From NCBI GenBank assembly GCA_025499625.1, contig JAFMVD010000010.1:62001-126000 (forward strand): DNA of 64,000 nucleotides, given 5' to 3'. Shown here one piece after another: positions 9,652 through 19,300 of this stretch (positions are counted from its first letter, which is position 1; each line of letters starts with the position of its first letter). Source of the stretch: Carboxylicivirga fragile (GTDB lineage: Bacteria; Bacteroidota; Bacteroidia; Bacteroidales; Marinilabiliaceae). The position numbers and the translations under genes are program-made. The notes below the pieces were generated by a model that searched no databases, was not told where the DNA came from, and saw nothing but the letters and a program-made list of their open reading frames with translations.

Positions 9652-10668
9652 ATGAGGAATCTAATAATTATTGGAAATGGTTTTGATTTAGCGCATGACC
9701 TTAAAACTGCTTACTATCATTTTTTAAGTGATATAAAAGAATCTAGTGATAAATATGAGGCTTCGAGTATAAGGAGTAATACTAATATGTTGCTTGAAGC
9801 TTTTAATTACAGTGAGGCCGGAATTTGGAGTGACATTGAAAGTGTATATTTTGATATTTTGAAGAATATCAAAGATAAAGCATATTTGCAAAATAAGTAT
9901 CGGTACGCAAACCGCTATAATACCTCGAAAGAATTAAATGAACATTTTGAAGATATTAAGCAATGTTTACATCACTATTTGCAGGGTGAAGAAAAAAGGT
10001 TTGTTAGAAATGAAAATTATACAAATTTCTTCGGGAGCTTCTCAGGCAAGAATACGGTCATTGTTAACTTTAACTACACAAACACAGTCAAAGAATATTT
10101 GAGTGAGACAAATTCAGATATTGAGTTAATACAGATACATGGTGAGCTAAATAATATAGATAATCCAATAATCTTTGGATATGCTGCAGATGATAAAGAA
10201 TCTAAAGACTTATTAAATGAAAATGACAATAACTTCGTTCGAAACATCAAGAAGTTTAACTATTTATTCACAAAGAATGAAGAGATATTAAAAAAGCACC
10301 TAAATTCAGAAGAGTTTAATGTTTTTGTTTTGGGGCATTCGTGTGGTATTTCTGATAATTTAATATTAAGTCAAATATTGAATTCAAAAGCAATTCATAA
10401 AATCTATCCTTTTTATTACAAAGATCGCGATGGATATTTTAACACAATGGTTAATATTGATAGAATAATTGATGATTATTCAAAGGAGGTAAATGAACTT
10501 AAAGTTTTCTCCAAATTAGTCTCGTTCCCAAATAGTCATGAGATGCCTCAATTAGATTATGATGAAAAATTAGGTGTTTACTTAGAGTCAATACTAAACT
10601 CACGATTACCAAAAGAACATAAGAGAGCTGGTGAAAAATTAATATTAGATGCTGCTTCTAGGAGGTGA
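9652..10668 (+). CDS. abiH: AbiH-family phage abortive infection protein
   Basis: 338 residues with the AbiH signature set: N-terminal IIIGNGFDLAH followed by a Thr-Tyr-x2-F segment, a central VNFNYTNTVKEYL, IQIHGELN, IIFGYA, and VLGHSCGISDNLIL near 226-240. AbiH proteins were found in lactococci as standalone phage-defence genes; their biochemical activity is not established. The gene is visibly richer in A+T and in Asn/Lys/Ile codons than its neighbours, hinting at horizontal acquisition. It begins only 4 nt after the SRPBCC gene and is followed at once by the 41-bp dyad array. Confidence 0.85.
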   Translation: MRNLIIIGNGFDLAHDLKTAYYHFLSDIKESSDKYEASSIRSNTNMLLEAFNYSEAGIWSDIESVYFDILKNIKDKAYLQNKYRYANRYNTSKELNEHFEDIKQCLHHYLQGEEKRFVRNENYTNFFGSFSGKNTVIVNFNYTNTVKEYLSETNSDIELIQIHGELNNIDNPIIFGYAADDKESKDLLNENDNNFVRNIKKFNYLFTKNEEILKKHLNSEEFNVFVLGHSCGISDNLILSQILNSKAIHKIYPFYYKDRDGYFNTMVNIDRIIDDYSKEVNELKVFSKLVSFPNSHEMPQLDYDEKLGVYLESILNSRLPKEHKRAGEKLILDAASRR

Positions 10669-10756
10669 TTTATGACGCGAGTTTAGCCCGAGCCGAACAA
10701 TTAAAGATAGGACAATTTGAAAACAAGTGGCATTTTTACTTTTCCCATTTGTGTCG

Positions 10757-11010
10757 ATACACGGTGTACCTGCTTCTCTCCGAAAATATTAAAGTACACG
10801 ATGTACTTGCTCCTTTCCATCCGGAATTGCAAACGACACGGTGTACTTGCTTGTTTCCATTCGGAAATGTAAAAGTACACAGTGTACAATGGTGTTTTTA
10901 TCCAGAAAAGTGAAAGTACAGGGTGTACTTGCTTGTTTTACTCCTGAAATACGAAAGTACACGGTGTACAATGTTGTTTCAGTGCTGAAAAGTAAAAGTA
11001 CACGGTGTAT
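10757..11010 (+). repeat. 41-bp-period dyad array 1 (seven units)
   Basis: The 480-nt gap between abiH and the patatin gene holds no credible gene. It contains seven copies of an odd-length palindrome, consensus GTACACGGTGTAC, starting at 10757, 10794, 10834, 10875, 10916, 10957 and 10998. Spacings are 37, 40, 41, 41, 41 and 41 nt. Spacers are themselves alike (TTGCTTGTTTCC...GGAAATGTAAAA) and hold a weaker dyad, TTTCC-N4-GGAAA. In the best unit (10854-10867) this is centred exactly half-way between cores. 41 is not a multiple of three and frames are not conserved, so it is not coding. Function unknown. Confidence 0.88.
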
Positions 11011-11148
11011 CGATTAATTTCCATTCGAAATTGAAAAAATAACAAGGTATTTGATGCTTGATTTGTGCTAGAGCAAAATAAAACTTGCTGTATTATCAGA
11101 ATACTCTTAGTTTTATAATCCTATTTATCGTTAATAGATTATTGGATT

Positions 11149-12783
11149 ATGGAACCACAAAAACTTAAAATTGGTCTGGCCTTTTCGGGAGGTGGCTTTC
11201 GCGCAGCATCGTTTAGCTTGGGTGTGCTAAGCTATCTGAATCATATAAAAATCAAGGATCAACCACTATTAGATAGTGTGATTGCACTTTCAACTATTTC
11301 GGGAGGAACCATTGCTGGTGCGCGCTATTCTGTAGGCATTAAGCGGGGCGAAAGTTTTGAAACGATTTATGAGGATTTGTATGGTTTCATGAGTCGGCTC
11401 GATTTGATTGAACATAGTCTCGATAACCTGATTAAAAGTAACGACTGGGATAAAAAACGCAGCAATGGTTTGATCGAAGCATTTGCCGATTTGTACAATA
11501 GTGAATTATTTGCCGAAGAGAAATTCTCGCGAATTTTAGAAAGCACACCCGATATTCATCTCAAACATATCTCATTTAATGCAACCGAGTTTGACAATGC
11601 CTTGCAATTTCGTTTTCAGGTAAGCGAAACAATGAAACAGACTTCTGAGGAGAAGCCCGATAAAGGCATTATTGGAAATTATTATTACCGAATACCAGAG
11701 CAGGTGGCAAAGGATATTCGCATGGCAGATATATTGGCGGCTTCCTCCTGTTTTCCGGGTGGGTTTGAACCAATTGTTTTTCCTGATGATTTTGATTTGG
11801 AAGCAAGTGATGCTTCGCGTATTTTCTTTGAAGAGAAAAAAGATCCCATTGGATTAATGGATGGCGGCATTGTAGATAATCAAGGGATTGAACCTTTATT
11901 GTTGGCCGAGGATCGAATGAAAAAGAACGAGGGCAAAAAGCCAGATGATGCCAATGTAATGGACTTATTAATTATGTCGGATGTGACGAGTCCCTATATG
12001 GAAGATTATTCGCCTTGGAAAACCAAGAAGAGTTGGTGGCGCAGAATGACGCCTCGAGCTATATTAATCGTTAATTCTCTGGCTTTGCTTGGCTCCATAG
12101 CAGGCTTATTTTTTAGCTTAAAAAATGAACTGACTGGATGGAGTGCAGCAGCATCTGCGGTGGTAATTTTTAATTTAATCGTGTTTTTATTGTCTCACTT
12201 TTTGCTCAAGTTGCCCAAGAAGTTTGATGTGCCTCAAGCTTTTCTTAAACCTATCAGGAAATTGTTGAAACTTCGTCTGGTAGTGTTTGAGAACATGATA
12301 ATGAATCGCGCCAGCTCACTCTTACAAATGAACATGGACGTGTTTTTGAAGCACATTCGCCGTTTGAATTACAACCGCATTTATCAGGATAAAACGTGGA
12401 AGAACCGCCGTATAATGAATGCGATATATGAATTGCGTCATGGCGAAGAGAAGCTGCTATCCAAAATTAAAAATAACACCATTCCAAAGGAATTAATTCC
12501 GTCAGAAGCAATGCAGAACGTTGCTGATACGGCATCAAGCATGGGAACCACCTTGTGGTTTACCAAGGATGAGTTAGAGAAACAAGACATGCTCAATTCT
12601 ATTATTGCATGTGGGCAATTTAGCATGTGTTGGAATCTACTTTGTTACATCGACGAAATCACCAAGAGTAATGAGAATTTGAGTACTAATCACGTTTTGT
12701 TGGTTGATGTCAAAGAGCAATTGATGGCGCAATGGTTGCAATTTAAGGAGAATCCATTTTGGATGCTTGAAGCGAGTTCTTAA
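11149..12783 (+). CDS. Patatin-like phospholipase with internal membrane segments
   Basis: 544 residues. The patatin catalytic elements are the oxyanion loop SGGGFRA (13-19), a nucleophile-elbow-like STISGGT with Ser51, and the DGG motif with Asp238 forming the Ser-Asp dyad. These enzymes hydrolyse acyl esters of phospholipids. Unlike simple patatins it carries two hydrophobic segments (about 304-323 and 330-348) after the catalytic domain and a further 190-residue helical C-terminal region, so it is probably anchored in the inner membrane. The elbow is less canonical than GxSxG. It sits beyond the array downstream of abiH; patatins also serve as effectors in anti-phage systems, but no cyclase or sensor partner is present here. 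Confidence 0.85.
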   Translation: MEPQKLKIGLAFSGGGFRAASFSLGVLSYLNHIKIKDQPLLDSVIALSTISGGTIAGARYSVGIKRGESFETIYEDLYGFMSRLDLIEHSLDNLIKSNDWDKKRSNGLIEAFADLYNSELFAEEKFSRILESTPDIHLKHISFNATEFDNALQFRFQVSETMKQTSEEKPDKGIIGNYYYRIPEQVAKDIRMADILAASSCFPGGFEPIVFPDDFDLEASDASRIFFEEKKDPIGLMDGGIVDNQGIEPLLLAEDRMKKNEGKKPDDANVMDLLIMSDVTSPYMEDYSPWKTKKSWWRRMTPRAILIVNSLALLGSIAGLFFSLKNELTGWSAAASAVVIFNLIVFLLSHFLLKLPKKFDVPQAFLKPIRKLLKLRLVVFENMIMNRASSLLQMNMDVFLKHIRRLNYNRIYQDKTWKNRRIMNAIYELRHGEEKLLSKIKNNTIPKELIPSEAMQNVADTASSMGTTLWFTKDELEKQDMLNSIIACGQFSMCWNLLCYIDEITKSNENLSTNHVLLVDVKEQLMAQWLQFKENPFWMLEASS

Positions 12784-12945
12784 TAAAGATTTTTCTTCAT
12801 TACGTTTAACTAAGTTCTGATATGTATTGAACTTCTAGTTCTTTGTGTTTAAAATCACGATTTTCAGTTCTGTAAAAAGGATAAGTTTTAGTAATTTCGC
12901 AGGCTGAAAGAAAAGCGAAGTATTTACGACCATTCAATAAATATC

Positions 12946-15729
12946 ATGGAATACAATTTTAAGGAACTAGAACAAAAATGGCAAAAGTATTGGGACGATA
13001 ATAAAACGTACAAAGTTGAGGTTGATAACAGTCGACCAAAATTTTATGTGCTCGATATGTTTCCTTACCCATCGGGAGCTGGATTACACGTTGGTCACCC
13101 GCTCGGATACATTGCCTCTGATATTTACAGTCGATACAAGCGATTGAATGGTTTCAACGTGTTGCATCCAATGGGCTACGATGCTTATGGTTTGCCTGCT
13201 GAGCAATATGCCATTCAAACGGGACAGCACCCGGCCATCACCACCGAAAATAACTTAACGCGCTACCGCGAGCAACTAGATAAAATTGGTTTTTGTTACG
13301 ATTGGGATCGTGAAGTAAAAACATGTGACCCTGATTATTACAAGTGGACACAGTGGGCTTTTATCCAAATGTTCAACCATTACTATTGCAATCAGGCCAA
13401 GCAAGCGCGTCCGATTTCTGAGTTGGCCGAAGCATTTGCATCTGTTGGAACCAATGGTTTGAATGTGGCTTGCAGCGAAGAATTAGAATTTACTGCTGAG
13501 CAGTGGAAAGCTAAAACAGACAAAGAACAACAAGAGATATTATTAAATTACCGTTTGGCTTATTTGGCCGATACAATGGTAAACTGGTGTCCTGCTTTAG
13601 GCACTGTATTGGCCAACGATGAGGTGAAAGAAGGTCTTTCGGTTCGCGGGGGTCATCCGGTTGAGCAAAAGGTGATGCGCCAATGGTCATTGCGTGTTTC
13701 GGCTTATGCCGAACGTTTGTTAACAGGCTTGGATAAGGTTGACTGGAGTGATTCGTTAAAAGAAATTCAGCGAAATTGGATCGGTCGTTCCGAAGGTGCT
13801 GAAATGACTTTCAAGGTGAAGGATTCGGATGTTAACATGGAAATCTTTACCACACGTGCCGATACGGTTTATGGTGTAACTTTTATGGTGTTGGCGCCAG
13901 AGAGTGAGCTGGTTGATCAATTAACTAAGCCAGAACAGCGTGCTGCTGTTGATGCCTACATTGTTGAGACTAATAAACGTACCGAGCGTGAGCGATTGGC
14001 AGAGGTTAAAAAAGTAACTGGAGTATTCTCAGGATCGTATGCCATTAATCCATTAACAAACGAAGAAATTCCGGTTTGGATTAGCGATTACGTATTAGCT
14101 GGTTATGGAACAGGTGCTATCATGGCCGTTCCTGCGCACGATTCGCGCGATTTTGCCTTTGCACGTCAGTTCGATTTACCAATCCGTCAGGTGGTAATAC
14201 CTGTTGGAGCCGAAGAAACAGATACAGCTACATGGGAAGATTCAATCGACTCCAAAGAAGGTACAATGGTTAATTCCGATATCTTAAACGGATTAGACGT
14301 AAAAGAAGGAATTGCCAAAACAAAGGAATACATCAAAGAAAAGAACATAGGTAAGGTTAAAACCAATTTCCGCCTGCGCGATGCAATTTTTAGTCGTCAG
14401 CGTTATTGGGGTGAGCCATTCCCAGTTTATTACAAGGATAACATACCTTACATGTTAGACGAGGAAAAATTACCATTGACTTTGCCTGAGATTGATAAAT
14501 ATTTACCAACCGAACAAGGAGAGCCACCATTGGGGCGTGCTAAGGATTGGCAAACGGAAGACGGCTATCCTTTAGAATTAAATACCATGCCTGGTTTCGC
14601 AGGTTCATCAGCGTATTATCTACGTTACATGGATCCAAAGAATGATAAGGCATTGGTTGGTAAAGAAGCTAACGAGTACTGGCAAGATGTTGATCTTTAC
14701 ATCGGTGGAACCGAGCATGCAACGGGTCACTTAATTTATTCGCGATTCTGGAATAAGTTCTTGTTCGATATGGGTAAGGTGATTAAAGATGAGCCTTACA
14801 AGAAGTTGATCAACCAGGGAATGATCCAAGGGCGTTCAAATTTTGTTTATCGAGTTAAAGGCACAAACAAGTTTGTGTCGCATGGTTTGCGTAAGGATTA
14901 TGATGTGACAGACATTCACGTGGATGTGAACATTGTACGAAACGATGAGTTGGATATGGAGGCTTTCAAAAAGTGGAGTCCAGATTATGCCGATGCTGAG
15001 TTCGTACTTGAGAATGGAAAGTATGTGTGTGGATGGGCTGTTGAGAAGATGTCAAAGTCGATGTACAACGTGGTTAATCCAGATGATATCATTGCTGATT
15101 ACGGTGCTGATACACTTCGTTTGTACGAAATGTTCCTTGGTCCTTTGGAGCAAAGTAAGCCTTGGGATACAAATGGTATCGACGGGGTTCATAAGTTCTT
15201 GAAAAAGACATGGCGCTTATTCTACGATGGTGAAACTCTGAAAGTAAGTGACGAAAAAGCAACGCCCGATGAGTTAAAAGTACTACACCGTACCATCAAA
15301 AAGATCAGCGATGATGTGGAGCGTTTCTCGTTTAATACTTGTGTAAGTGCCTTCATGATTTGTGTAAACGAACTGAACGACTTAAAATGTAATAAACGCG
15401 AGATTTTAGAGCAGTTATTGGCTTTATTGGCACCATTTGCACCACATATAAGTGAAGAGTTATGGCATGCATTAGGTCATGATTCAACAGTTTGCGATAC
15501 AGCTTGGCCTGAATTTAATCCTGCTCTAGTGGTTGAGTCATCTGTAACTTATCCGGTTTCATTCAATGGTAAAATGCGCTTTAAGCTTGATTTACCTGCT
15601 GACATGAATCCAAAGGACATTGAAGCAACTGTTTTGGCACACGATTCGTCAGCTAAATGGTTAGATGGGAAAACGGTTCGTAAAGTAATCGTTGTTCCTA
15701 AAAAGATTATCAATATAGTAGTGGGCTAA
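12946..15729 (+). CDS. leuS: Leucyl-tRNA synthetase
   Basis: Charges tRNA-Leu with leucine. The 927-residue class I synthetase shows the HIGH-equivalent in [16 protein letters not shown] (about 43-58), the editing (CP1) domain with [13 protein letters not shown] and [10 protein letters not shown], the KMSKS loop [10 protein letters not shown] (about 702-711) and an anticodon-binding domain before the C-terminal end. Length is normal for the phylum. It stands alone with a 162-nt upstream spacer that contains TAATTTCG at 12893-12900, a near -7 match; no T-box leader is seen. A strong intrinsic terminator follows the gene. Confidence 0.97.
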   Translation: MEYNFKELEQKWQKYWDDNKTYKVEVDNSRPKFYVLDMFPYPSGAGLHVGHPLGYIASDIYSRYKRLNGFNVLHPMGYDAYGLPAEQYAIQTGQHPAITTENNLTRYREQLDKIGFCYDWDREVKTCDPDYYKWTQWAFIQMFNHYYCNQAKQARPISELAEAFASVGTNGLNVACSEELEFTAEQWKAKTDKEQQEILLNYRLAYLADTMVNWCPALGTVLANDEVKEGLSVRGGHPVEQKVMRQWSLRVSAYAERLLTGLDKVDWSDSLKEIQRNWIGRSEGAEMTFKVKDSDVNMEIFTTRADTVYGVTFMVLAPESELVDQLTKPEQRAAVDAYIVETNKRTERERLAEVKKVTGVFSGSYAINPLTNEEIPVWISDYVLAGYGTGAIMAVPAHDSRDFAFARQFDLPIRQVVIPVGAEETDTATWEDSIDSKEGTMVNSDILNGLDVKEGIAKTKEYIKEKNIGKVKTNFRLRDAIFSRQRYWGEPFPVYYKDNIPYMLDEEKLPLTLPEIDKYLPTEQGEPPLGRAKDWQTEDGYPLELNTMPGFAGSSAYYLRYMDPKNDKALVGKEANEYWQDVDLYIGGTEHATGHLIYSRFWNKFLFDMGKVIKDEPYKKLINQGMIQGRSNFVYRVKGTNKFVSHGLRKDYDVTDIHVDVNIVRNDELDMEAFKKWSPDYADAEFVLENGKYVCGWAVEKMSKSMYNVVNPDDIIADYGADTLRLYEMFLGPLEQSKPWDTNGIDGVHKFLKKTWRLFYDGETLKVSDEKATPDELKVLHRTIKKISDDVERFSFNTCVSAFMICVNELNDLKCNKREILEQLLALLAPFAPHISEELWHALGHDSTVCDTAWPEFNPALVVESSVTYPVSFNGKMRFKLDLPADMNPKDIEATVLAHDSSAKWLDGKTVRKVIVVPKKIINIVVG

Positions 15730-15736
15730 AAACAAT

Positions 15737-15752
15737 GCTGATAGCTATCAGC
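15737..15752. repeat. 16-bp perfect palindrome centred on ATAGCTAT
   Basis: GCTGATAGCTATCAGC lies 8 nt after the leuS stop and runs into related words (GGCTATTAGC). It belongs to a set of palindromes sharing the ATAGCTAT centre at 15970, 46378 and 53372. Confidence 0.7.
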
Positions 15753-15806
15753 TTTTGGCTATTAGCTTTTTAAAATAAGGAGGATTGATTTTCTCAAAAA
15801 ATCTCA

Positions 15807-15842
15807 AAGCCCGCAAGGATTTTTTCTTGTGGGCTTTTTTTA
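15807..15842 (+). terminator. Intrinsic terminator of leuS
   Basis: An 11-bp stem, AAGCCCGCAAG paired with CTTGTGGGCTT (one G-U), is closed by a T-rich loop and followed by a run of Ts. Confidence 0.88.
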
Positions 15843-15847
15843 AATAG

Positions 15848-15892
15848 CTCATCGGATGAATATAACTTATCACCTTATATTCATCCGATGAG
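15848..15892. repeat. Perfect 18-bp inverted repeat with 9-nt loop
   Basis: CTCATCGGATGAATATAA (15848-15865) is an exact reverse complement of 15875-15892 across the loop CTTATCACC. There is no T tract. It starts 6 nt beyond the leuS terminator. The rest of this 283-nt gap holds another dyad, GAGAAAAGTTTTCTC (15923-15937), and no gene. Confidence 0.85.
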
Positions 15893-15969
15893 TAAATAAT
15901 ATGAACATATGAAACGAGCCATGAGAAAAGTTTTCTCACACAGGAGAATGACTATGGTGGCGAGTTCCA

Positions 15970-15987
15970 TCCCGATAGCTATCGGGA
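15970..15987. repeat. 18-bp perfect palindrome TCCCGATAGCTATCGGGA
   Basis: A perfect palindrome 26 nt before the yitT start; an identical copy occurs at 46378-46395 after groEL. Intergenic in both cases. Confidence 0.8.
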
Positions 15988-16012
15988 GACAATTGAAAGA
16001 AAATATAATCAT

Positions 16013-16882
16013 ATGAAAAATAAAACTACTGTATTAAAAGAGATACGAAGTTACGTGATGCTTACCATTGGCTTAGGTGTTGGAACTTTGGGTTGGACCG
16101 GTTTCTTGATTCCGGCTAAAATTGTGGGTGGAGGTTTAACAGGTATTGCTACCATTATATACTTTCTTACGGGCTGGGATGTTGGTTTAACAACCTTGGT
16201 GATTAATGCTGGTTTGATTCTTCTAGCCATCCGCATTTTGGGGGCTTCCTTTGGTATTAAAACCATTTATTGTGTCCTGGTGTTTTCGGGCTTTTTATCC
16301 TTTCTAAGTCCAATGTTTACTGAGCCAATTGTTTCGGAGCTCATGATGAATGCTATCATAGGTGGTATTCTTGGAGGTCTTGGGGCAGGTATTGTGTTTG
16401 TGAATGGAGGTAGTACCGGCGGGGTTGATATCATTGCCATGATCATTAATAAATATAAGAACATCAGTCTGGGGCGCCTTTTGCTCGGCATGGATGCCAT
16501 TATTATTTCTTCTTCTTATTTCTTACTTCAATCATCCTCAATCGAGACGGTTGTTTACGGATTTATGACCATGGCAATTTTGGCGTATACGGTGGACATG
16601 GTTATATCGGGTAATAAGCAGACCGTGCAGTTTTTTATTATCTCATCCAAACCCGATGAAATACGTAAGTCGGTTATTTTTGATGCTAATCGCGGCTTAA
16701 CTGTACTAAATGGTGTTGGCGGGTATTCAGGTGAGGAACGCAAAGTATTGATGGTGATAGCACGTAAGAGCGAAACCCAAATGATTTTTAAGGTGGTTAA
16801 GCAGATTGATGACGAAGCTTTTATTACGGTTGGTACCGTTATGGGAGTGTATGGTCAAGGTTTTGATAAGATCAAGATATAA
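16013..16882 (+). CDS. YitT family membrane protein (DUF161/DUF2179)
   Basis: 289 residues with about six hydrophobic segments in the first 200 residues, including Gly-rich stretches GLGVGTLGWTGFLIPAKIVGGG and FVNGGSTGGVDIIAMI that typify YitT proteins. A soluble C-terminal DUF2179 domain follows (about 205-285; DANRGLTVLNGVGGYSGEE). These integral membrane proteins are widespread and their transported substrate, if any, is not established. The gene is preceded by a repeat-rich spacer and appears monocistronic. Confidence 0.88.
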   Translation: MKNKTTVLKEIRSYVMLTIGLGVGTLGWTGFLIPAKIVGGGLTGIATIIYFLTGWDVGLTTLVINAGLILLAIRILGASFGIKTIYCVLVFSGFLSFLSPMFTEPIVSELMMNAIIGGILGGLGAGIVFVNGGSTGGVDIIAMIINKYKNISLGRLLLGMDAIIISSSYFLLQSSSIETVVYGFMTMAILAYTVDMVISGNKQTVQFFIISSKPDEIRKSVIFDANRGLTVLNGVGGYSGEERKVLMVIARKSETQMIFKVVKQIDDEAFITVGTVMGVYGQGFDKIKI

Positions 16883-17010
16883 ATGAAATATTGGTTTGGG
16901 ACAAAATATATTTTTCGGATTAAAGTTATAAAGTATATCTTAGTGCATCCATCGGATTTTAGCGGCAGAGACGAGTGTTTTTGCCTTTAGTCCGATAAAA
17001 ATATTACACC

Positions 17011-17018
17011 TAATTTTG
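17011..17018 (+). promoter_or_regulatory. Candidate -7 element abutting the M23 peptidase start
   Basis: TAATTTTG matches TAnnTTTG perfectly and ends 2 nt before the ATG at 17021. If used, transcription would begin at or next to the start codon, giving a leaderless message. No experimental support. Confidence 0.4.
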
Positions 17019-17020
17019 TC

Positions 17021-18289
17021 ATGAAGAAGCGTTCTGTCTATTTAATTGTATTGGCTGTTTTAGTATTAATCCCAGCTATCTATTTTGGTATCCATCGATA
17101 TAAGCACCCCCGTTCGATTGTAACGGACGAAACGATTGATTCATTAGCCATTATTGAATTACCCGAGCCAGAATTGCTATATGGATTGCCATTGGACACC
17201 TTCGAGATTGTTGCGAATAAGGTGAAACGAAACCAGTTTTTAGCCGATATTTTCCTAAAAGCCGGAGTGGATTATCCTACCATCCATAAAATTGTAGAAG
17301 CCTCAAAGCCTGTTTTTGATGTTCGTAAAATAAAAGTCGGTAACAACTATTCAGTATTTTACTCTAAAGATAGTTTACGAAGTTTACAGCACTTCGTTTA
17401 TGAGATTGATAATACCGATTACATGGTGGTTTCGCTAGCTGACTCTATTGATGTGTATCGCGACATAAAAGAAACTGTGGTTGTTCCAAAGGTGGCTTCG
17501 GGTGTTATTAACTCTTCATTATGGAATGCCATGTCGGATAATGGGGTAAATCCTTTATTGGCCATTGAATTGTCGGAGATATTTGCGTGGACAGTTGATT
17601 TCTTTGGAATTGAAAAAGGGGATAATTTCAAGGTATTGTACGATGAGCAATTTGTTGATAGTGTAAGTATTGGAGTAGGTGAGATTCGTGCTGCACTGTT
17701 TCATCATCGAGGCAAAGATTACTATGCCTTTAATTTTGAGGAAGACAGTGTTTGGAACTTTTTTGATGAAGATGGGCAGAGTTTGCGAAAAGCTTTTTTG
17801 AAAGCTCCTTTGAAATTCTCGCGTATTAGTAGTCGCTTTTCGCATAGTCGTTTACATCCCGTTCTGAAAATACGACGTCCGCATCATGGCATCGATTATG
17901 CCGCACCTTCAGGTACGCCAGTTTACGCTTTGGGCGATGGACGTATCTCGGTAAAAGGTTATCAGAAACGAGGTGGAGGAAACTACCTAAAAATAAAGCA
18001 TAACAGCGTTTATACAACCGTATATATGCATCTAAAAGGTTTTGCCAAAGGAATGGCTAAGGGTGTTCATGTGCAACAAGGTCAGTTAATAGGATATGTT
18101 GGTTCTACCGGTTTATCTACTGGACCGCACCTGGATTTTCGAGTGTTTAAAAATGGTAAGCCTGTCGATCCTTTAAAAATTGATGCTCCACCAGTAAATC
18201 CCGTTAAGGAAGAGAATAGAGATACGTTTAATGTATTTATTCAGCCTTTAAAGCTCCAACTTGATAGCATTCCGTTAAATCAGTTTTAA
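17021..18289 (+). CDS. Membrane-anchored M23 family peptidoglycan endopeptidase
   Basis: 422 residues: one N-terminal membrane segment (about 5-24), a periplasmic OapA/LysM-like region (about 55-250), and a C-terminal M23 domain (about 265-385). Zinc and catalytic residues visible are HHGID (His289 and Asp292), His337 in YMHLKG and His370 in GPHLDFR. The classical HxH motif is HxD here, with Asp372 in place of the third ligand His; I believe this variant occurs in related Bacteroidota enzymes. It should cleave peptide cross-links in peptidoglycan. It ends by overlapping 4 nt with the convergent CDF transporter gene. Confidence 0.9.
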   Translation: MKKRSVYLIVLAVLVLIPAIYFGIHRYKHPRSIVTDETIDSLAIIELPEPELLYGLPLDTFEIVANKVKRNQFLADIFLKAGVDYPTIHKIVEASKPVFDVRKIKVGNNYSVFYSKDSLRSLQHFVYEIDNTDYMVVSLADSIDVYRDIKETVVVPKVASGVINSSLWNAMSDNGVNPLLAIELSEIFAWTVDFFGIEKGDNFKVLYDEQFVDSVSIGVGEIRAALFHHRGKDYYAFNFEEDSVWNFFDEDGQSLRKAFLKAPLKFSRISSRFSHSRLHPVLKIRRPHHGIDYAAPSGTPVYALGDGRISVKGYQKRGGGNYLKIKHNSVYTTVYMHLKGFAKGMAKGVHVQQGQLIGYVGSTGLSTGPHLDFRVFKNGKPVDPLKIDAPPVNPVKEENRDTFNVFIQPLKLQLDSIPLNQF

Positions 18290-19185
18290 GCTCTTTCGGT
18301 CAGAATAATCTCAACATCAACATTTGAATAGAATGTTGAGATGGCTTTCGTTATTCTACCTTTTAGCTTATCGCTATAAGTCAGTTGTAGGTTTTTTTGA
18401 CTTGGAGTCAAATATACTGTAACCCACCTTCTACGCCCGGTTTTTAATATGTACGCTTTGTAGCGTTCAATTTTATCGTGTTCCAATTCATTATCGATTA
18501 GTTTTTCAATATCAAGTTGTGTGGCCTCATCTTGACCACTGAGTAAAAGTTCCTTTGTTCCAGTATTCATTGCTCTAATCGGAACCGATATTGTAAGTAA
18601 TCCTACTGCTATTACTACTACTTGATCCATGTATTTAATGTAGGGGCTTAAAAAGCCATCTTTCAATAGGAATGCCGCAACAAAAGAGGCAGCAATACTG
18701 GCTGTAATCAAAGTATTAATCATCCAGTTTTCCGTTTCAATTAAAACGATAGGCGAGTCCGTTTTTTTAACCTGAACTTTAAGATATAGATAGGTTATTA
18801 TATTGCCAACTAGTGCAACTAGCAAATAAATGATAATAGCGCCAAGTTTTAGTTCGTTGCCGCCATTCAAGAGCAGAATGATATTACTAACAACAACAAA
18901 GGATGTTAAGCCAAATACTATAAAGCCTTTTATAAGTATATATAACGGTTCGAGCGCTACGTAACCAGCGGGTCGTTTAAATGAAATTGGTGCATTAACC
19001 AGATTAGATATTTTAAGTCCAAAGAATACAGTTACTGCCGATATCAGATTAAACGCAGCATCCAATAAGACAGCTTGTGATGATGAGAATAAAGAAAACC
19101 CAAATCCTAAAATAGAAAAGGATAAAGCACTAAGCATGGAGACCGTAATTGCTTTTTTTTCGATGCTTGTATCTGATATGCTCAT
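18286..19185 (-). CDS. Cation diffusion facilitator transporter
   Basis: 299 residues with six predicted membrane helices and a cytoplasmic C-terminal domain, as in CDF metal exporters. The second helix carries LLDAAFNLISAV, corresponding to the HxxxD/DxxxD metal site region; the other metal-site half is not obvious in helix 5, so substrate (Zn, Co, Fe or Mn) cannot be given. The last 85 residues have the beta-alpha-beta-beta feel of the CDF dimerisation domain. Convergent with, and overlapping by 4 nt, the M23 peptidase gene. Confidence 0.82.
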   Translation of the reverse strand: MSISDTSIEKKAITVSMLSALSFSILGFGFSLFSSSQAVLLDAAFNLISAVTVFFGLKISNLVNAPISFKRPAGYVALEPLYILIKGFIVFGLTSFVVVSNIILLLNGGNELKLGAIIIYLLVALVGNIITYLYLKVQVKKTDSPIVLIETENWMINTLITASIAASFVAAFLLKDGFLSPYIKYMDQVVVIAVGLLTISVPIRAMNTGTKELLLSGQDEATQLDIEKLIDNELEHDKIERYKAYILKTGRRRWVTVYLTPSQKNLQLTYSDKLKGRITKAISTFYSNVDVEIILTERA

Positions 19186-19236
19186 AAAGATGTTTTTAAG
19201 TAAGATATTTAAAGTGAAGATACTTTAAAAAAAAAT

Positions 19237-19277
19237 AATTCCGTCAGAGATTAAATGTATTAATCAATGACGGAATT
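19237..19277 (-). terminator. Intrinsic terminator of the DUF4136 gene
   Basis: Interrupted stem: AATTCCGTCA pairs with TGACGGAATT, with an inner GATTAA/TTAATC stem. On the reverse strand it is followed by a nine-T run, correctly placed after the DUF4136 stop at 19301. Confidence 0.85.
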
Positions 19278-19300
19278 AGTGTGCTTGTTATATAGAGTAA

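Noticed and set aside
10665-10971. Open frames of 60-82 codons on both strands across array 1
   Set aside because: They are read through 41-nt repeats, which shift frame each unit; no conserved peptide, no start signal.
10757-11010. CRISPR array
   Set aside because: Repeats are only 13 nt, the spacers are themselves conserved, and no cas genes are in the window.
12784-12945. T-box leader for leuS
   Set aside because: No T-box sequence or terminator/antiterminator pair in the 162-nt spacer.
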